Source of the DNA: an uncultured Clostridia bacterium
GTDB lineage: Bacteria; Bacillota; Clostridia; TANB77; CAG-465
Assembly (NCBI GenBank): GCA_944388585.1
Contig: CALXJI010000001.1
Location: forward strand, 1-64,000
Direction of reading: 5' to 3'
DNA: 64,000 bases
Part shown: positions 43,572-52,249 of the stretch, one piece after another
How the letters are laid out: each line of letters opens with the position of its first letter
How positions within the stretch are numbered: position 1 is the first letter of the stretch
Notes under the pieces: generated by a model
Told to the model about the DNA's origin: nothing
What the model saw: the letters and a program-made list of their open reading frames with translations, nothing else
Databases searched by the model: none
Position numbers and translations under genes: made by a program

Positions 43572-46145
43572 ATGAAAAAAATAGTTAAAATTATGTTTTT
43601 ACTGATGGTATATATTATTATTCAATTATCACATAATAATATAAATGCTGTTGAAAAGGTATATGTAAATGGATATTCAGTTAAATCTTATACAGAAAAT
43701 ATAAATTATTTAAAGGGGATAAATGACTTAAAAGCAGGAGAAATTAACGTAGGAAAATCTGTATTATATAATAATGATGGGAGTTTTAATATTAATTTGG
43801 GAGCTATAGGAAAAAGTTTTGAAACAATAGATACTCCAGAATATAATATTGTATTGGTTATAGATAACAGTGCATCAATGTATAATACAGAAAAAAGAAT
43901 ACAAAGTACTGTTGATGCAATAAATTCAATTATTCGAGAGGCTTCTGATAATGAAAATATAAATATTGGTGTAGTATCTTATTCTAGCAATACATATCAC
44001 AGTATTAATCAAGAACCTGCAATGCCAATATTAAACTTAGGACATTATACTTCTAATAGTGATTCAGACGTATATATAGAATATGTAAAAGATGTTGATG
44101 GCAAGGAGACTTGGTCAGATGAATTTTGTAAAAGTAGATATATTCATTCTGTGACAACGCAAAACGATTGCGATATTCAAAAAAAGCATTATGCTGGTTA
44201 TACACATACTCAGGCAGGAGTGATTGCAGCTTACGAGATGCTTGAGAGTGCAAATAATAAAGATACTGCGATACCAGTTGTGATTTTAATGAGTGATGGT
44301 GAAACAAATTGCTTAGCATATTCAAAAGGAACATATTCTTCAGATAAAGAGAAAGTTAAAAATTATCAATATCAAGTTGATTCTATTAGTAGCTTGATTA
44401 ATGATTATTCTATATTTTATAATGAAAGTTGGAAGACTTTAGGAAGTGCTAGTGGCTATACTACAATTAGAGAATGTATGTATATAAAAGATAAAATAAA
44501 TGAGATATATAAAAATAAATGTGCATTTTATACATTTGGATATTATATAAGTGATAGTAGTTATGTTGCAAAAGCTGTATTAAATCCAACAAAAGAAAAT
44601 ATTGATATGTTAGAAAATTATATGAGTAATGGATATAATGAGTTTGGAATACATTATCTTGTATATAATTCTGGAATCTCATGGAAAGATTTATGCTATA
44701 CTAACCAATATTATAGCAACAATGGATCAGATAATATAGGTGATATATTTAAGCAAATAATATTTGAAGAAGTGAATAAAAGATCACCTTTAAGAGATGG
44801 GGATAATTTAGTAATTGAAGATAAAGTAGGAGAAGGTTTCGAATTATTAAAAGAAGAAAATAAAATACCTATGATGTTAAATATAGATTCAGAAGATGTT
44901 AATATAGAGCTTGTAACAAATAATGGGATAGTTTATGAATATCAAAATGCAGTACTTGAAATTTCATATAATTCTGAAGATAATTCAATTATAGTAAAGA
45001 TCGATGGAAGTTATTTCATAGATAAATTTGTTAGTTTATCTTTTGATATAAAACTAAGTGAAAATTCAATTGGTACTTTAAATGGAAAATCGTATTATAC
45101 TAATGAAATGTCAAAATATAATTTTAGTACAAATGAAAAAAATCCTTACTATAAAGGAGCTACGATATCTCAAAATTTAGATATATCTGGTAGTATTACT
45201 TTACAAAAAGAACCAGCAAAAGTTATAGTAAATTATATAGATAATTCTACTGGTGAGTTGATAGAAAAAAGTGAAATAATAGATGGTTGGATAAATGATG
45301 AATATTCTACTCATCAAAAACAAATAGAGGGGTATAAATTAATTAATTTACCAGAAAATGCAAATGGAAAATTTTTAAATAAGGAAACAATAGTTACATA
45401 TAAATATATAAAGCAATCAAGTGTAACTGTAAAATATGTTGATATTGACACTAACAATGAAATATCTCCTCAAAATGTAACAATATATAATGAGGGTGAA
45501 GAATATTCAACACAAAAAAAAGATATAGAAAATTACCAATATTTAAAATCAACATCAAATGTAAGTGGAATAGTTGGAAGAAATAATATTGAAGTAATAT
45601 ATTATTATGAAAAAAAGAATGGAACATTAATAGTAAAATATGTAGATGAAGATGGGAATATTTTATTGAAAGAAGAAAGTGAAGGAAAGATTGGAGAAGA
45701 ATATAGAATAGAAGAAAAAGTAATAAATGGATACAAAGTAATAAAAAGGCCTGAAAGTTGTGAAGGAAAATATAGAGATGGTGTAATAGAGTTGGTATTT
45801 ATATTAAAACAAGATTCTTTGAAAAAAGGAACAATAGAAATAAATTTTGTTGATGTAAATGGAAATATATTATTAGAAAAATATATAGAAATTGATGAGA
45901 TCGGAAGGGAATTTTATATTGAAGCACCAGAAATAGATGGATATAAAGTAATTGGTGATGACAAAATTAGTGCAATTTATGTAGATGGGAAATTAGTTTT
46001 TAATGTAGTATATGATAAAATATTAAATGAAAGTATTGTACCAACAAGTGATATAGAATTTATAAAGATAATAATCATAGGAGTTATTTGTTTTACATTG
46101 ATGTGTGTTATAACTAATAAATTATGTCAAAACAAATATGAGTAG
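43572..46145 (+). CDS. Surface-exposed vWA/MucBP-repeat protein
   Basis: This 857-residue protein has a signal peptide or N-terminal helix (about residues 1-25), a von Willebrand A domain with MIDAS DNSASM (D98-x-S-x-S) and a later SDGETN (about residues 90-405), a linking beta domain, then four MucBP-type repeats of about 65 residues starting near residues 550, 616, 684 and 750, each with a VxYVDxxG-like start, and a C-terminal transmembrane helix with a short KYE tail. MucBP domains bind mucin or other glycans and vWA is adhesive, so the protein may attach to host or neighbouring cells. The usual LPxTG motif is not seen (VPTSD precedes the helix). ATG 43572 follows GGGTGAT. Confidence 0.82.
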   Translation: MKKIVKIMFLLMVYIIIQLSHNNINAVEKVYVNGYSVKSYTENINYLKGINDLKAGEINVGKSVLYNNDGSFNINLGAIGKSFETIDTPEYNIVLVIDNSASMYNTEKRIQSTVDAINSIIREASDNENINIGVVSYSSNTYHSINQEPAMPILNLGHYTSNSDSDVYIEYVKDVDGKETWSDEFCKSRYIHSVTTQNDCDIQKKHYAGYTHTQAGVIAAYEMLESANNKDTAIPVVILMSDGETNCLAYSKGTYSSDKEKVKNYQYQVDSISSLINDYSIFYNESWKTLGSASGYTTIRECMYIKDKINEIYKNKCAFYTFGYYISDSSYVAKAVLNPTKENIDMLENYMSNGYNEFGIHYLVYNSGISWKDLCYTNQYYSNNGSDNIGDIFKQIIFEEVNKRSPLRDGDNLVIEDKVGEGFELLKEENKIPMMLNIDSEDVNIELVTNNGIVYEYQNAVLEISYNSEDNSIIVKIDGSYFIDKFVSLSFDIKLSENSIGTLNGKSYYTNEMSKYNFSTNEKNPYYKGATISQNLDISGSITLQKEPAKVIVNYIDNSTGELIEKSEIIDGWINDEYSTHQKQIEGYKLINLPENANGKFLNKETIVTYKYIKQSSVTVKYVDIDTNNEISPQNVTIYNEGEEYSTQKKDIENYQYLKSTSNVSGIVGRNNIEVIYYYEKKNGTLIVKYVDEDGNILLKEESEGKIGEEYRIEEKVINGYKVIKRPESCEGKYRDGVIELVFILKQDSLKKGTIEINFVDVNGNILLEKYIEIDEIGREFYIEAPEIDGYKVIGDDKISAIYVDGKLVFNVVYDKILNESIVPTSDIEFIKIIIIGVICFTLMCVITNKLCQNKYE

Positions 46146-46185
46146 ATAATCTAATAATAAAATTTACCACTTATATAGTTACATT

Positions 46186-46248
46186 ATCACAAGTTAATCA
46201 CAAGTTTCTTGAAAAAAACTTGACATAATGATGAAATAATGTTATAAT
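46186..46248 (+). promoter_or_regulatory. Consensus promoter with repeats ahead of an orphan gene
   Basis: TTGACA (46220-46225), a 17-bp spacer and TGT-TATAAT (46243-46248) are fully consensus. Upstream, ATCACAAGTT occurs twice with an 11-bp period (46186-46195, 46197-46206), and CAAGTTT (46201-46207) faces AAACTTG (46216-46222), which overlaps the -35. The arrangement looks like a repressor or activator site. Confidence 0.6.
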
Positions 46249-46334
46249 TTTAAAGATATTTGAAAGATTAAAAAGAATAATTATTTCTTTTGAAGTAATA
46301 TGTTTAAATAAATATATGAAAGGAGATTGATGCT

Positions 46335-46856
46335 ATGAGAATATGTAGAACTTTTTCTGAAGAAAAATTAAGAGTTTTTTTTGATGATGTAGAATCAAAT
46401 AATATAAAAAAAGCTTTTAAAGGAAACATAAGTATAAGAAATGTGAATCTATGTTACTTTATAGAAAATACATTACCAAAGTTTAAAGAGTGCAATGGAA
46501 AAAGAGTTATGGTATTAAATATTCAAAATGATACATCTGTAAATGCACTTGTACTATTGCAAGATATAGATGAGCAATTTAACATACCAAAAGAAAAAAG
46601 CTACTGGTTTAAGATATCAGAGATTTCCTTTGAAGATGGAAAGAGCTTTAAAGAATGGTATAAAGATAAAAGCTATACATATAAAATAAAAGAAGTAAAT
46701 GATAAAGAAGTAAAAGTATTAGTCTATAATATGAAAGTACAAGATGAACTATCACTATGCTTATATGGAGGCAAAATTAACTTTACTTGTAATGTTATGG
46801 AATACATATTTTTACAAACTGTAAATATATTAAACAAGACCTTACTTAAAAAGTAG
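46335..46856 (+). CDS. Orphan hypothetical protein
   Basis: This 173-residue protein has no membrane segment. The N-terminus (MRICRTFSEEKLRVFFDDVESN) is followed by alternating strands and helices with VMVLNIQNDTSVNALVLLQD. I recognise no family. AGGAG at 46321-46325 is 9 nt before ATG 46335. It is monocistronic, with one of the strongest promoters in the window and a terminator, and convergent with asnB. It may be condition-regulated through the repeats. Confidence 0.6.
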   Translation: MRICRTFSEEKLRVFFDDVESNNIKKAFKGNISIRNVNLCYFIENTLPKFKECNGKRVMVLNIQNDTSVNALVLLQDIDEQFNIPKEKSYWFKISEISFEDGKSFKEWYKDKSYTYKIKEVNDKEVKVLVYNMKVQDELSLCLYGGKINFTCNVMEYIFLQTVNILNKTLLKK

Positions 46857-46864
46857 GGTCTTTT
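46836..46864. terminator. Bidirectional terminator between the orphan gene and asnB
   Basis: AAGACCTTACTT pairs with AAGTAGGGTCTT (one T-G pair, loop AAA). It overlaps the 3' end of the orphan gene. Confidence 0.75.
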
Positions 46865-48704
46865 AAATTATTATCTTTATATTATATGCAGTTAGCCAAT
46901 AGTCTATTTGTATTAAGAATGCTAATGTTTGAGGATATGTCATAAGTTGGCCAAATAAATTTTCTGTAATCTCGCTACCGTGAGTTTTAATTAGATTTCT
47001 TACATAATTTTCATTTATGATTTCAAGAATTTTAGAATTTTTATTATCTAGAATTTCAATTAATTTATTTTCAAGAATTTCTAAATATTTTTTACTATAT
47101 GTTTTGGGAAATGGCGATTTTTTTCTTTCTATTATGTCTGTTGGAATATCATTCTTAAATGCTTGCTTTAAAATATATTTTTCTACTACTTCATTATTGT
47201 CTCTAAGACCTAGCTTTAGTTTAGCATCTACATTATATACATATTCAAATATTCTATGATCTGCATATGGAACACGAACTTCAAGTGAATTTCTCATTGA
47301 CATTCTATCTGTTCTTTCTACTAATGTATTCATGAAATATTTGATAGTTAAATAATTTATTTCTTTAAATTCATTTTCAAATTTGTCTTCAGATATATGG
47401 GATATATTTTTTAATGTATTTTTTTTAGAGTTTAATATATATTCAAAAATATCTCCTTTATTAAATAGCTTTTCTTTGACTAGATTTTCTCTAAGGTTTT
47501 CAGATAAAGCCCAAGGAAAACCTTTTGCATTTTTTAGATGTTCTTTATAAAACCAAGGGTATCCACCAAAGATTTCATCTGAACATTCACCAGAAAGCAC
47601 AACTTTTTCATTATTTTTAGCGATTTCTCTACAAAAAATATACATTGAGCTGTCTATATCTGCCATTGATGGCATATCACGAGCAATTACTGCTTCATAT
47701 AGCGTATTAAATAAATCCTTGTCATTTACTATAATATTTTTATGAGTAGTATTTAGATATTTAACCATTAATTTTACAAAATCACTATCTTTAGTTTGTT
47801 GATAACTATTTGCAACAAAATCATTATCATTATTTTCGTAATTTATAGAGTAAGTATGAAGATTATGAACATTATCTGTAGCAATTTTAGTAATAATACT
47901 TGAATCTAGTCCACCAGATAACATACTAGATATTCCAACATCTGATACAAGTTGTTTTTTAGTTGCGTCTGTAACCAAAAATTTAATATTATCTATTACA
48001 TCTTCATCGCTATCTAGCATCTTTTTTTCTTTTAAATCCCAATACTTTTCAATTTTTAAAGTATTGTTTTTGTATATACCATAATATCCTGCTTTTAATT
48101 CATAGACATCTTTAAAATATGTTTTTCCTGGACTATGTGCTGGACCAAGTGCAAATAATTCAACTAGTTCTTCTTTTCCTATAACAGGCGAAATAAAACC
48201 ACTTGCAAAAATTCCTTTTATTTCAGAGGAAAATATGAATTTATCATTTTTGACTGTATAAAAGAGTGGTTTTATACCAAGTCTGTCTTTTGCTATAAAA
48301 ATAGAATTGTCATATTCATCATAAATAGCAAAGGCAAAAATTCCGTTTATAAATTTTAACATATTTTCTTTAAATGCAATATATAAGTAAAGCAAAACTT
48401 CAGTATCACATTCTGTTTCAAATTCAAATCCTTTTGATATTAAGATATTTTTTAAAATATTTGTATTATATATTTCTCCATTATATGAGATTGTATATCT
48501 TTTATTATCAACTATCCTTTCCATAGGTTGTTTTCCGTTTTTTATATCTATTATACTAAGACGTGCATGCCCTAATGCTACATTGTTATATAAATATATG
48601 TTATTTTCACTATTTCCGCGTTGCAAAATGCTATTTTTCATATTTGTAATTATAATGTCATCTGAAATTTTATCATTTTGCATATATCCGCATATTCCAC
48701 ACAT
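46863..48704 (-). CDS. asnB: Asparagine synthase (glutamine-hydrolysing)
   Basis: This 613-residue enzyme has an N-terminal class II glutaminase (residues 1-210: Cys2 in MCGICGYM, SYNGEIYN) and a C-terminal synthetase domain with the pyrophosphate loop SSMLSGGLDSSIITK and SLEVRVPYADHRIFEYV. It makes Asn from Asp, ATP and Gln. Length is normal. GAGGTGAT precedes ATG 48704. It is a single minus-strand gene divergent from a small membrane protein gene. Confidence 0.93.
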   Translation of the reverse strand: MCGICGYMQNDKISDDIIITNMKNSILQRGNSENNIYLYNNVALGHARLSIIDIKNGKQPMERIVDNKRYTISYNGEIYNTNILKNILISKGFEFETECDTEVLLYLYIAFKENMLKFINGIFAFAIYDEYDNSIFIAKDRLGIKPLFYTVKNDKFIFSSEIKGIFASGFISPVIGKEELVELFALGPAHSPGKTYFKDVYELKAGYYGIYKNNTLKIEKYWDLKEKKMLDSDEDVIDNIKFLVTDATKKQLVSDVGISSMLSGGLDSSIITKIATDNVHNLHTYSINYENNDNDFVANSYQQTKDSDFVKLMVKYLNTTHKNIIVNDKDLFNTLYEAVIARDMPSMADIDSSMYIFCREIAKNNEKVVLSGECSDEIFGGYPWFYKEHLKNAKGFPWALSENLRENLVKEKLFNKGDIFEYILNSKKNTLKNISHISEDKFENEFKEINYLTIKYFMNTLVERTDRMSMRNSLEVRVPYADHRIFEYVYNVDAKLKLGLRDNNEVVEKYILKQAFKNDIPTDIIERKKSPFPKTYSKKYLEILENKLIEILDNKNSKILEIINENYVRNLIKTHGSEITENLFGQLMTYPQTLAFLIQIDYWLTAYNIKIII

Positions 48705-48780
48705 AAAATCACCTCAATTTATCATATTAAAATATGTGAAAATTTATGATTAAATTTGAGTTAAATTTTAGTTAAAGCAG

Positions 48781-48809
48781 TTGAAAAAAATATATGTTTA
48801 TAGTATTAT
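48781..48809 (+). promoter_or_regulatory. Promoter of the recurring TAG-type form (1 of 5)
   Basis: TTGAAA, a 17-bp spacer ending in TAG and TATTAT lie 30 nt before ATG 48840. Confidence 0.7.
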
Positions 48810-48839
48810 CAAATTAAGGTGTATATAAGAGGTGGTTGT

Positions 48840-49187
48840 ATGTTTAATAAGGATAAATCTGGTAAAAGCATAATTTTACTTGTTATTGTAATATGTGTAA
48901 TGACATTTACTTTAATATTTGTAAGTAGATTTTTTAATAATAACGGTAATGATAAAGCTGAAGAAGAGGCGTTTAAGCTAAATGTTTATGAATACTATTT
49001 AGAAATAGAAGATTATAAAAATAGAAATACAGAGCAAAATATAAATGTATGTGGCATTGAGCTTAAGTCTGTAATACCAGATATTATAGAAACAGATATG
49101 TCTAAATTTAAAATTGAACAAGGACAACTTGTATACATAGGAAATGATGAAAAAGAAAGACAATGGACAAATGAAGTTAAAATATAG
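48840..49187 (+). CDS. Small membrane-anchored protein
   Basis: This 115-residue protein has one N-terminal helix (about residues 9-30) and an acidic exterior part with a CGIELKSV segment. I do not recognise the family. ATG 48840 follows GAGGTGG. It is 25 nt upstream of the pyrimidine phosphorylase gene and may share its transcript. Confidence 0.6.
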   Translation: MFNKDKSGKSIILLVIVICVMTFTLIFVSRFFNNNGNDKAEEEAFKLNVYEYYLEIEDYKNRNTEQNINVCGIELKSVIPDIIETDMSKFKIEQGQLVYIGNDEKERQWTNEVKI

Positions 49188-49212
49188 GTAAAAAGAGAGG
49201 TAGAATTAAGTT

Positions 49213-50604
49213 ATGAGAATGTATGAAATAATAGAGAAAAAAAGAGATAAATATGAGCTTTCAAAAGAAGAAATAGAGTATTTTGTAAATGGTTACAGTA
49301 AGGGTGAAATTCCAGACTATCAAATGTCTGCTTTACTTATGGCAATATATTTAAACGGGATGAGCAGTGAAGAATTAAAAAATTTAACATTTGCTATGGC
49401 GAATTCTGCTAAGACATTGGATTTGTCTAGCATTAAAGTACCAGGAAAATATATAGTAGATAAGCATTCTACAGGTGGTGTAGGAGACAAAGTAACACTT
49501 ATTGTTCTTCCAATAATAGCATCTTTAGGTGTGGGCGTATGTAAAATGAGTGGAAGAGGTTTAGGATTTACTGGAGGAACAGCAGATAAATTAGAATCAA
49601 TTGTTGGATATAATATAAATATTCCAATTAACGATGCTATAAGGCAAGTGCAAGACATAGGTGTTTGTCTTATATCACAAAGTCCTGAACTTGCAATAGC
49701 AGATAAAAAAATATATGCTTTAAGAGATACTACAGCTACAGTTGAATCAATTGATCTAATTGCTTCATCTATAATGTCTAAAAAACTCGCTTCAGGTGTA
49801 GATAAAATACTACTTGATGTTACTGTTGGAACAGGTGCATTTATGAAGACATTAGAAGATGCAAGAAAATTATCTAAAGCAATGGTAAGTATAGGAAGAC
49901 TTGCTGGAGTTGAAACAAAAGCTGTTATAACATCTATGAGCGAACCTTTAGGTAGAAATGTAGGAAATGCATTAGAAATAAAAGAAGTTATATCATTTTT
50001 GCTTTCAGATGAAACTACACTTTTTAGTGATGAGCTTAGAGATCTAAGAGAAGTTGTATATGAAATAGCAGCTCAGATGATAAAAATGTCAGGTGTATGT
50101 GATGATATGGAAAAAAATAGAAAAGATATAACAAAAGCAATTATTTCAAGAGCTGCGTATGATAAATTTATAGAACTTATAAAAGCACAAGGTGGACATA
50201 TATACAATGTATATATGGATTGGGTTGGACTAAATTTAGATATGCCAGTCCTAGATGATAAAGTAAGATATCTAAAAGAAATTCACGCACAATCTGATGG
50301 GCATATTGTATCAATAGATAGTAAAAAAATAGGAGAAGCTTTGGTAGCTCTTGGCGGTGGAAGAAATAGAAAAGATGATAAAATAGATTATGCAGTCGGA
50401 TTTGAATTTAATAAAAAGGTTGGAGATAAAGTAGAAGAGGGAGATACAATTCTTACAGTTTTATATAATGATAAACAAAAATTCGAGGATGCATTTGAAT
50501 ATATTGAAGATGCCATATATATAGACAATATACAGCCAGATGTAGTAAATGCTTTAAGAACTAAGCCACATGTACTCGATATAATAGACGAGAGCAATTT
50601 ATAA
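49213..50604 (+). CDS. pdp: Pyrimidine-nucleoside phosphorylase
   Basis: This 463-residue protein splits uridine or thymidine with phosphate. Signatures are VDKHSTGGVGDKVTL (phosphate site), KMSGRGLGFTGGTADKLESI and a C-terminal domain with AVGFEFNKKVGDKVEEGD. It is slightly longer than Bacillus Pdp (about 433 residues) because of a longer C-terminal region. AGAGAGG is 12 nt before ATG 49213. Function is salvage of pyrimidine nucleosides. Confidence 0.93.
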   Translation: MRMYEIIEKKRDKYELSKEEIEYFVNGYSKGEIPDYQMSALLMAIYLNGMSSEELKNLTFAMANSAKTLDLSSIKVPGKYIVDKHSTGGVGDKVTLIVLPIIASLGVGVCKMSGRGLGFTGGTADKLESIVGYNINIPINDAIRQVQDIGVCLISQSPELAIADKKIYALRDTTATVESIDLIASSIMSKKLASGVDKILLDVTVGTGAFMKTLEDARKLSKAMVSIGRLAGVETKAVITSMSEPLGRNVGNALEIKEVISFLLSDETTLFSDELRDLREVVYEIAAQMIKMSGVCDDMEKNRKDITKAIISRAAYDKFIELIKAQGGHIYNVYMDWVGLNLDMPVLDDKVRYLKEIHAQSDGHIVSIDSKKIGEALVALGGGRNRKDDKIDYAVGFEFNKKVGDKVEEGDTILTVLYNDKQKFEDAFEYIEDAIYIDNIQPDVVNALRTKPHVLDIIDESNL

Positions 50605-50629
50605 ACATAGGTAAATCCTATGTTTTTTT
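50603..50629 (+). terminator. Terminator after pdp
   Basis: AAACATAGG pairs with CCTATGTTT (loop TAAAT) and continues into TTTTTTT. Confidence 0.88.
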
Positions 50630-50650
50630 ATGTAAAAAATATTATGTAAG

Positions 50651-50679
50651 TTGAAAGTTATATAGATTTGTAGTATTAT
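50651..50679 (+). promoter_or_regulatory. Promoter of the recurring TAG-type form (2 of 5)
   Basis: TTGAAA, a 17-bp spacer ending in TAG and TATTAT lie 20 nt before ATG 50700. Confidence 0.7.
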
Positions 50680-50699
50680 ATATATGTAAAGGAGTTTTT

Positions 50700-51188
50700 A
50701 TGGAACAAGTATTAGACGTATTTAAATTACTAAATATAGATTATAATTTAATAAGACATCCAGCTATTTTTTGTAGAGCTGATGAATATAAAGTAAAAGA
50801 TATAAAGTTTGACGGACAAGTGTGTAAGAATTTATTTTTGAAGGATAAAAAAACTAATATATTTTATCTGGTATCTTTACCTGCAAATAAAAGAGCCGAT
50901 CTAAAGAAAATATCTGATGAACTTAAATCTCATAGATTGTCTTTTGGAAATGAGGAAGAACTTTGGGAAAAGTTACATATAAAGCCAGGATCTGTATCAG
51001 TATTAAATGTAATAGGTGCACCTGATACAGATGTTACGTTTGTTTTAGATAAAAATATAATGAATTATGAAAGGGTGTCTTTTCATCCAAATGATAATAC
51101 GGCAAGTGTAACATTTAATCCTGAAGATATAATAAAAATTATGGAAAAGTATAATAAAAATTATATGCTTTTAGAAGTGGAGGAATAG
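50700..51188 (+). CDS. YbaK/ProX-type aminoacyl-tRNA deacylase
   Basis: This 162-residue single-domain protein matches the ProXp/YbaK editing family that hydrolyses mischarged Ala- or Cys-tRNA(Pro): CKNLFLKDKKTNIFYLVSLPANKRADLK, KPGSVSVLNVIG and FHPNDNTASVTF. The YbaK versus ProXp-Ala assignment is uncertain; the latter seems closer. AAAGGAG lies just upstream. It ends 2 nt before rsmD. Confidence 0.85.
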   Translation: MEQVLDVFKLLNIDYNLIRHPAIFCRADEYKVKDIKFDGQVCKNLFLKDKKTNIFYLVSLPANKRADLKKISDELKSHRLSFGNEEELWEKLHIKPGSVSVLNVIGAPDTDVTFVLDKNIMNYERVSFHPNDNTASVTFNPEDIIKIMEKYNKNYMLLEVEE

Positions 51189-51190
51189 TT

Positions 51191-51781
51191 TTGAGAATAA
51201 TCGCAGGGCGATTTAAGGCAAAAAAGCTTGTAAGTCCGAAAACAGAGAAAACAAGACCAACATTAGATCGAGTTAAAGAGGCATTATTTTCTATTATAAA
51301 TAATTATATAAATGATGACACTTATGTATTAGATCTTTTTGGTGGCACTGGAAATTTAGCTTTAGAAGCTATTAGTAGAGGTGCAAAATTTGCGTGGATA
51401 AATGATAAAGAAAGTCTTAGTATTTCGACTATAATATCTAATGTTAAGTTGACTAATAGTATAGAATGTGTTAAAATAACAAAGAAAGATTATACAAAAT
51501 GTTTAAATCAAATAGCAGCAGAAAACATGCTATTTGATATAATATTTTTAGATCCACCGTATGAGAGTAATTATGGAATAGATGTATTGCAAAAAATATC
51601 TGATTCGAAGATTGGATACTTAAAAAAAGATGGAATTATAATATATGAAACTGACAAGAATTTTCTTTTAAAACTTGAAAAAAATAAGAAAGGAGAAATT
51701 CTAAATAGTTTTGAAAATCTGCAATGTATTGATGGGCGAGCATATGGAAATGTAGTTTTGAAGATGTATAAATGGAGGTAA
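51191..51781 (+). CDS. rsmD: 16S rRNA (guanine966-N2)-methyltransferase
   Basis: This 196-residue SAM methyltransferase has MRIIAGRFKAKKL at the start, RPTLDRVKEALFSII, the SAM loop VLDLFGGTGNLALEA and the catalytic LDPPY. It methylates G966 of 16S rRNA. TTG 51191 follows GGAGGAA and fits the family start. coaD, its usual neighbour, is missing. Confidence 0.9.
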   Translation: MRIIAGRFKAKKLVSPKTEKTRPTLDRVKEALFSIINNYINDDTYVLDLFGGTGNLALEAISRGAKFAWINDKESLSISTIISNVKLTNSIECVKITKKDYTKCLNQIAAENMLFDIIFLDPPYESNYGIDVLQKISDSKIGYLKKDGIIIYETDKNFLLKLEKNKKGEILNSFENLQCIDGRAYGNVVLKMYKWR

Positions 51782-51785
51782 TTAA

Positions 51786-52223
51786 ATGGAAATATTCACA
51801 TTGTTGGAGAATTTAGAAGAAATATTAGAAGCAGGAACAAAAGTACCATTTTCAACTAAGGTTATGGTAGATGCAGAGGAATTAAGAGAAATAATAGAAG
51901 ATATAAGATTAAAATTACCAGATGAATTAAAACAAGCAAAGTGGGTAAAAGAGGAAAGACAAAGAATTATATCAGATGCTGAACTTGAAGCACAAAAAGT
52001 ACTAAAAGAAACAGAAGGAAAGATAATAAATCTAGTAGATGAACATGAAATAACAAAGAAAGCTTTAGCACAAAAAGAAGAAATAATTGAAAATGCAAAT
52101 AAAGTTTCAAAAGAGATTTCTGAAGGTACAAGAGAGTATGCAGATAACATATTAGAAAAGGTAGAAAATGTATTAAGAGAAACAATGGATATAGTACATA
52201 ATAACAGAAGGGAATTAAAATAG
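51786..52223 (+). CDS. Coiled-coil protein associated with rsmD
   Basis: This 145-residue protein is almost wholly helical with heptad-like spacing (about residues 25-140), reminiscent of DivIVA or the ATP synthase b stalk. It has no membrane segment. It is often found next to rsmD/coaD in Clostridia, but its role is not known. GGAGG lies before ATG. It is co-transcribed with rsmD (4 nt). Confidence 0.7.
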   Translation: MEIFTLLENLEEILEAGTKVPFSTKVMVDAEELREIIEDIRLKLPDELKQAKWVKEERQRIISDAELEAQKVLKETEGKIINLVDEHEITKKALAQKEEIIENANKVSKEISEGTREYADNILEKVENVLRETMDIVHNNRRELK

Positions 52224-52249
52224 ATTTTTTGAATAGAGGTTGTGATTAA

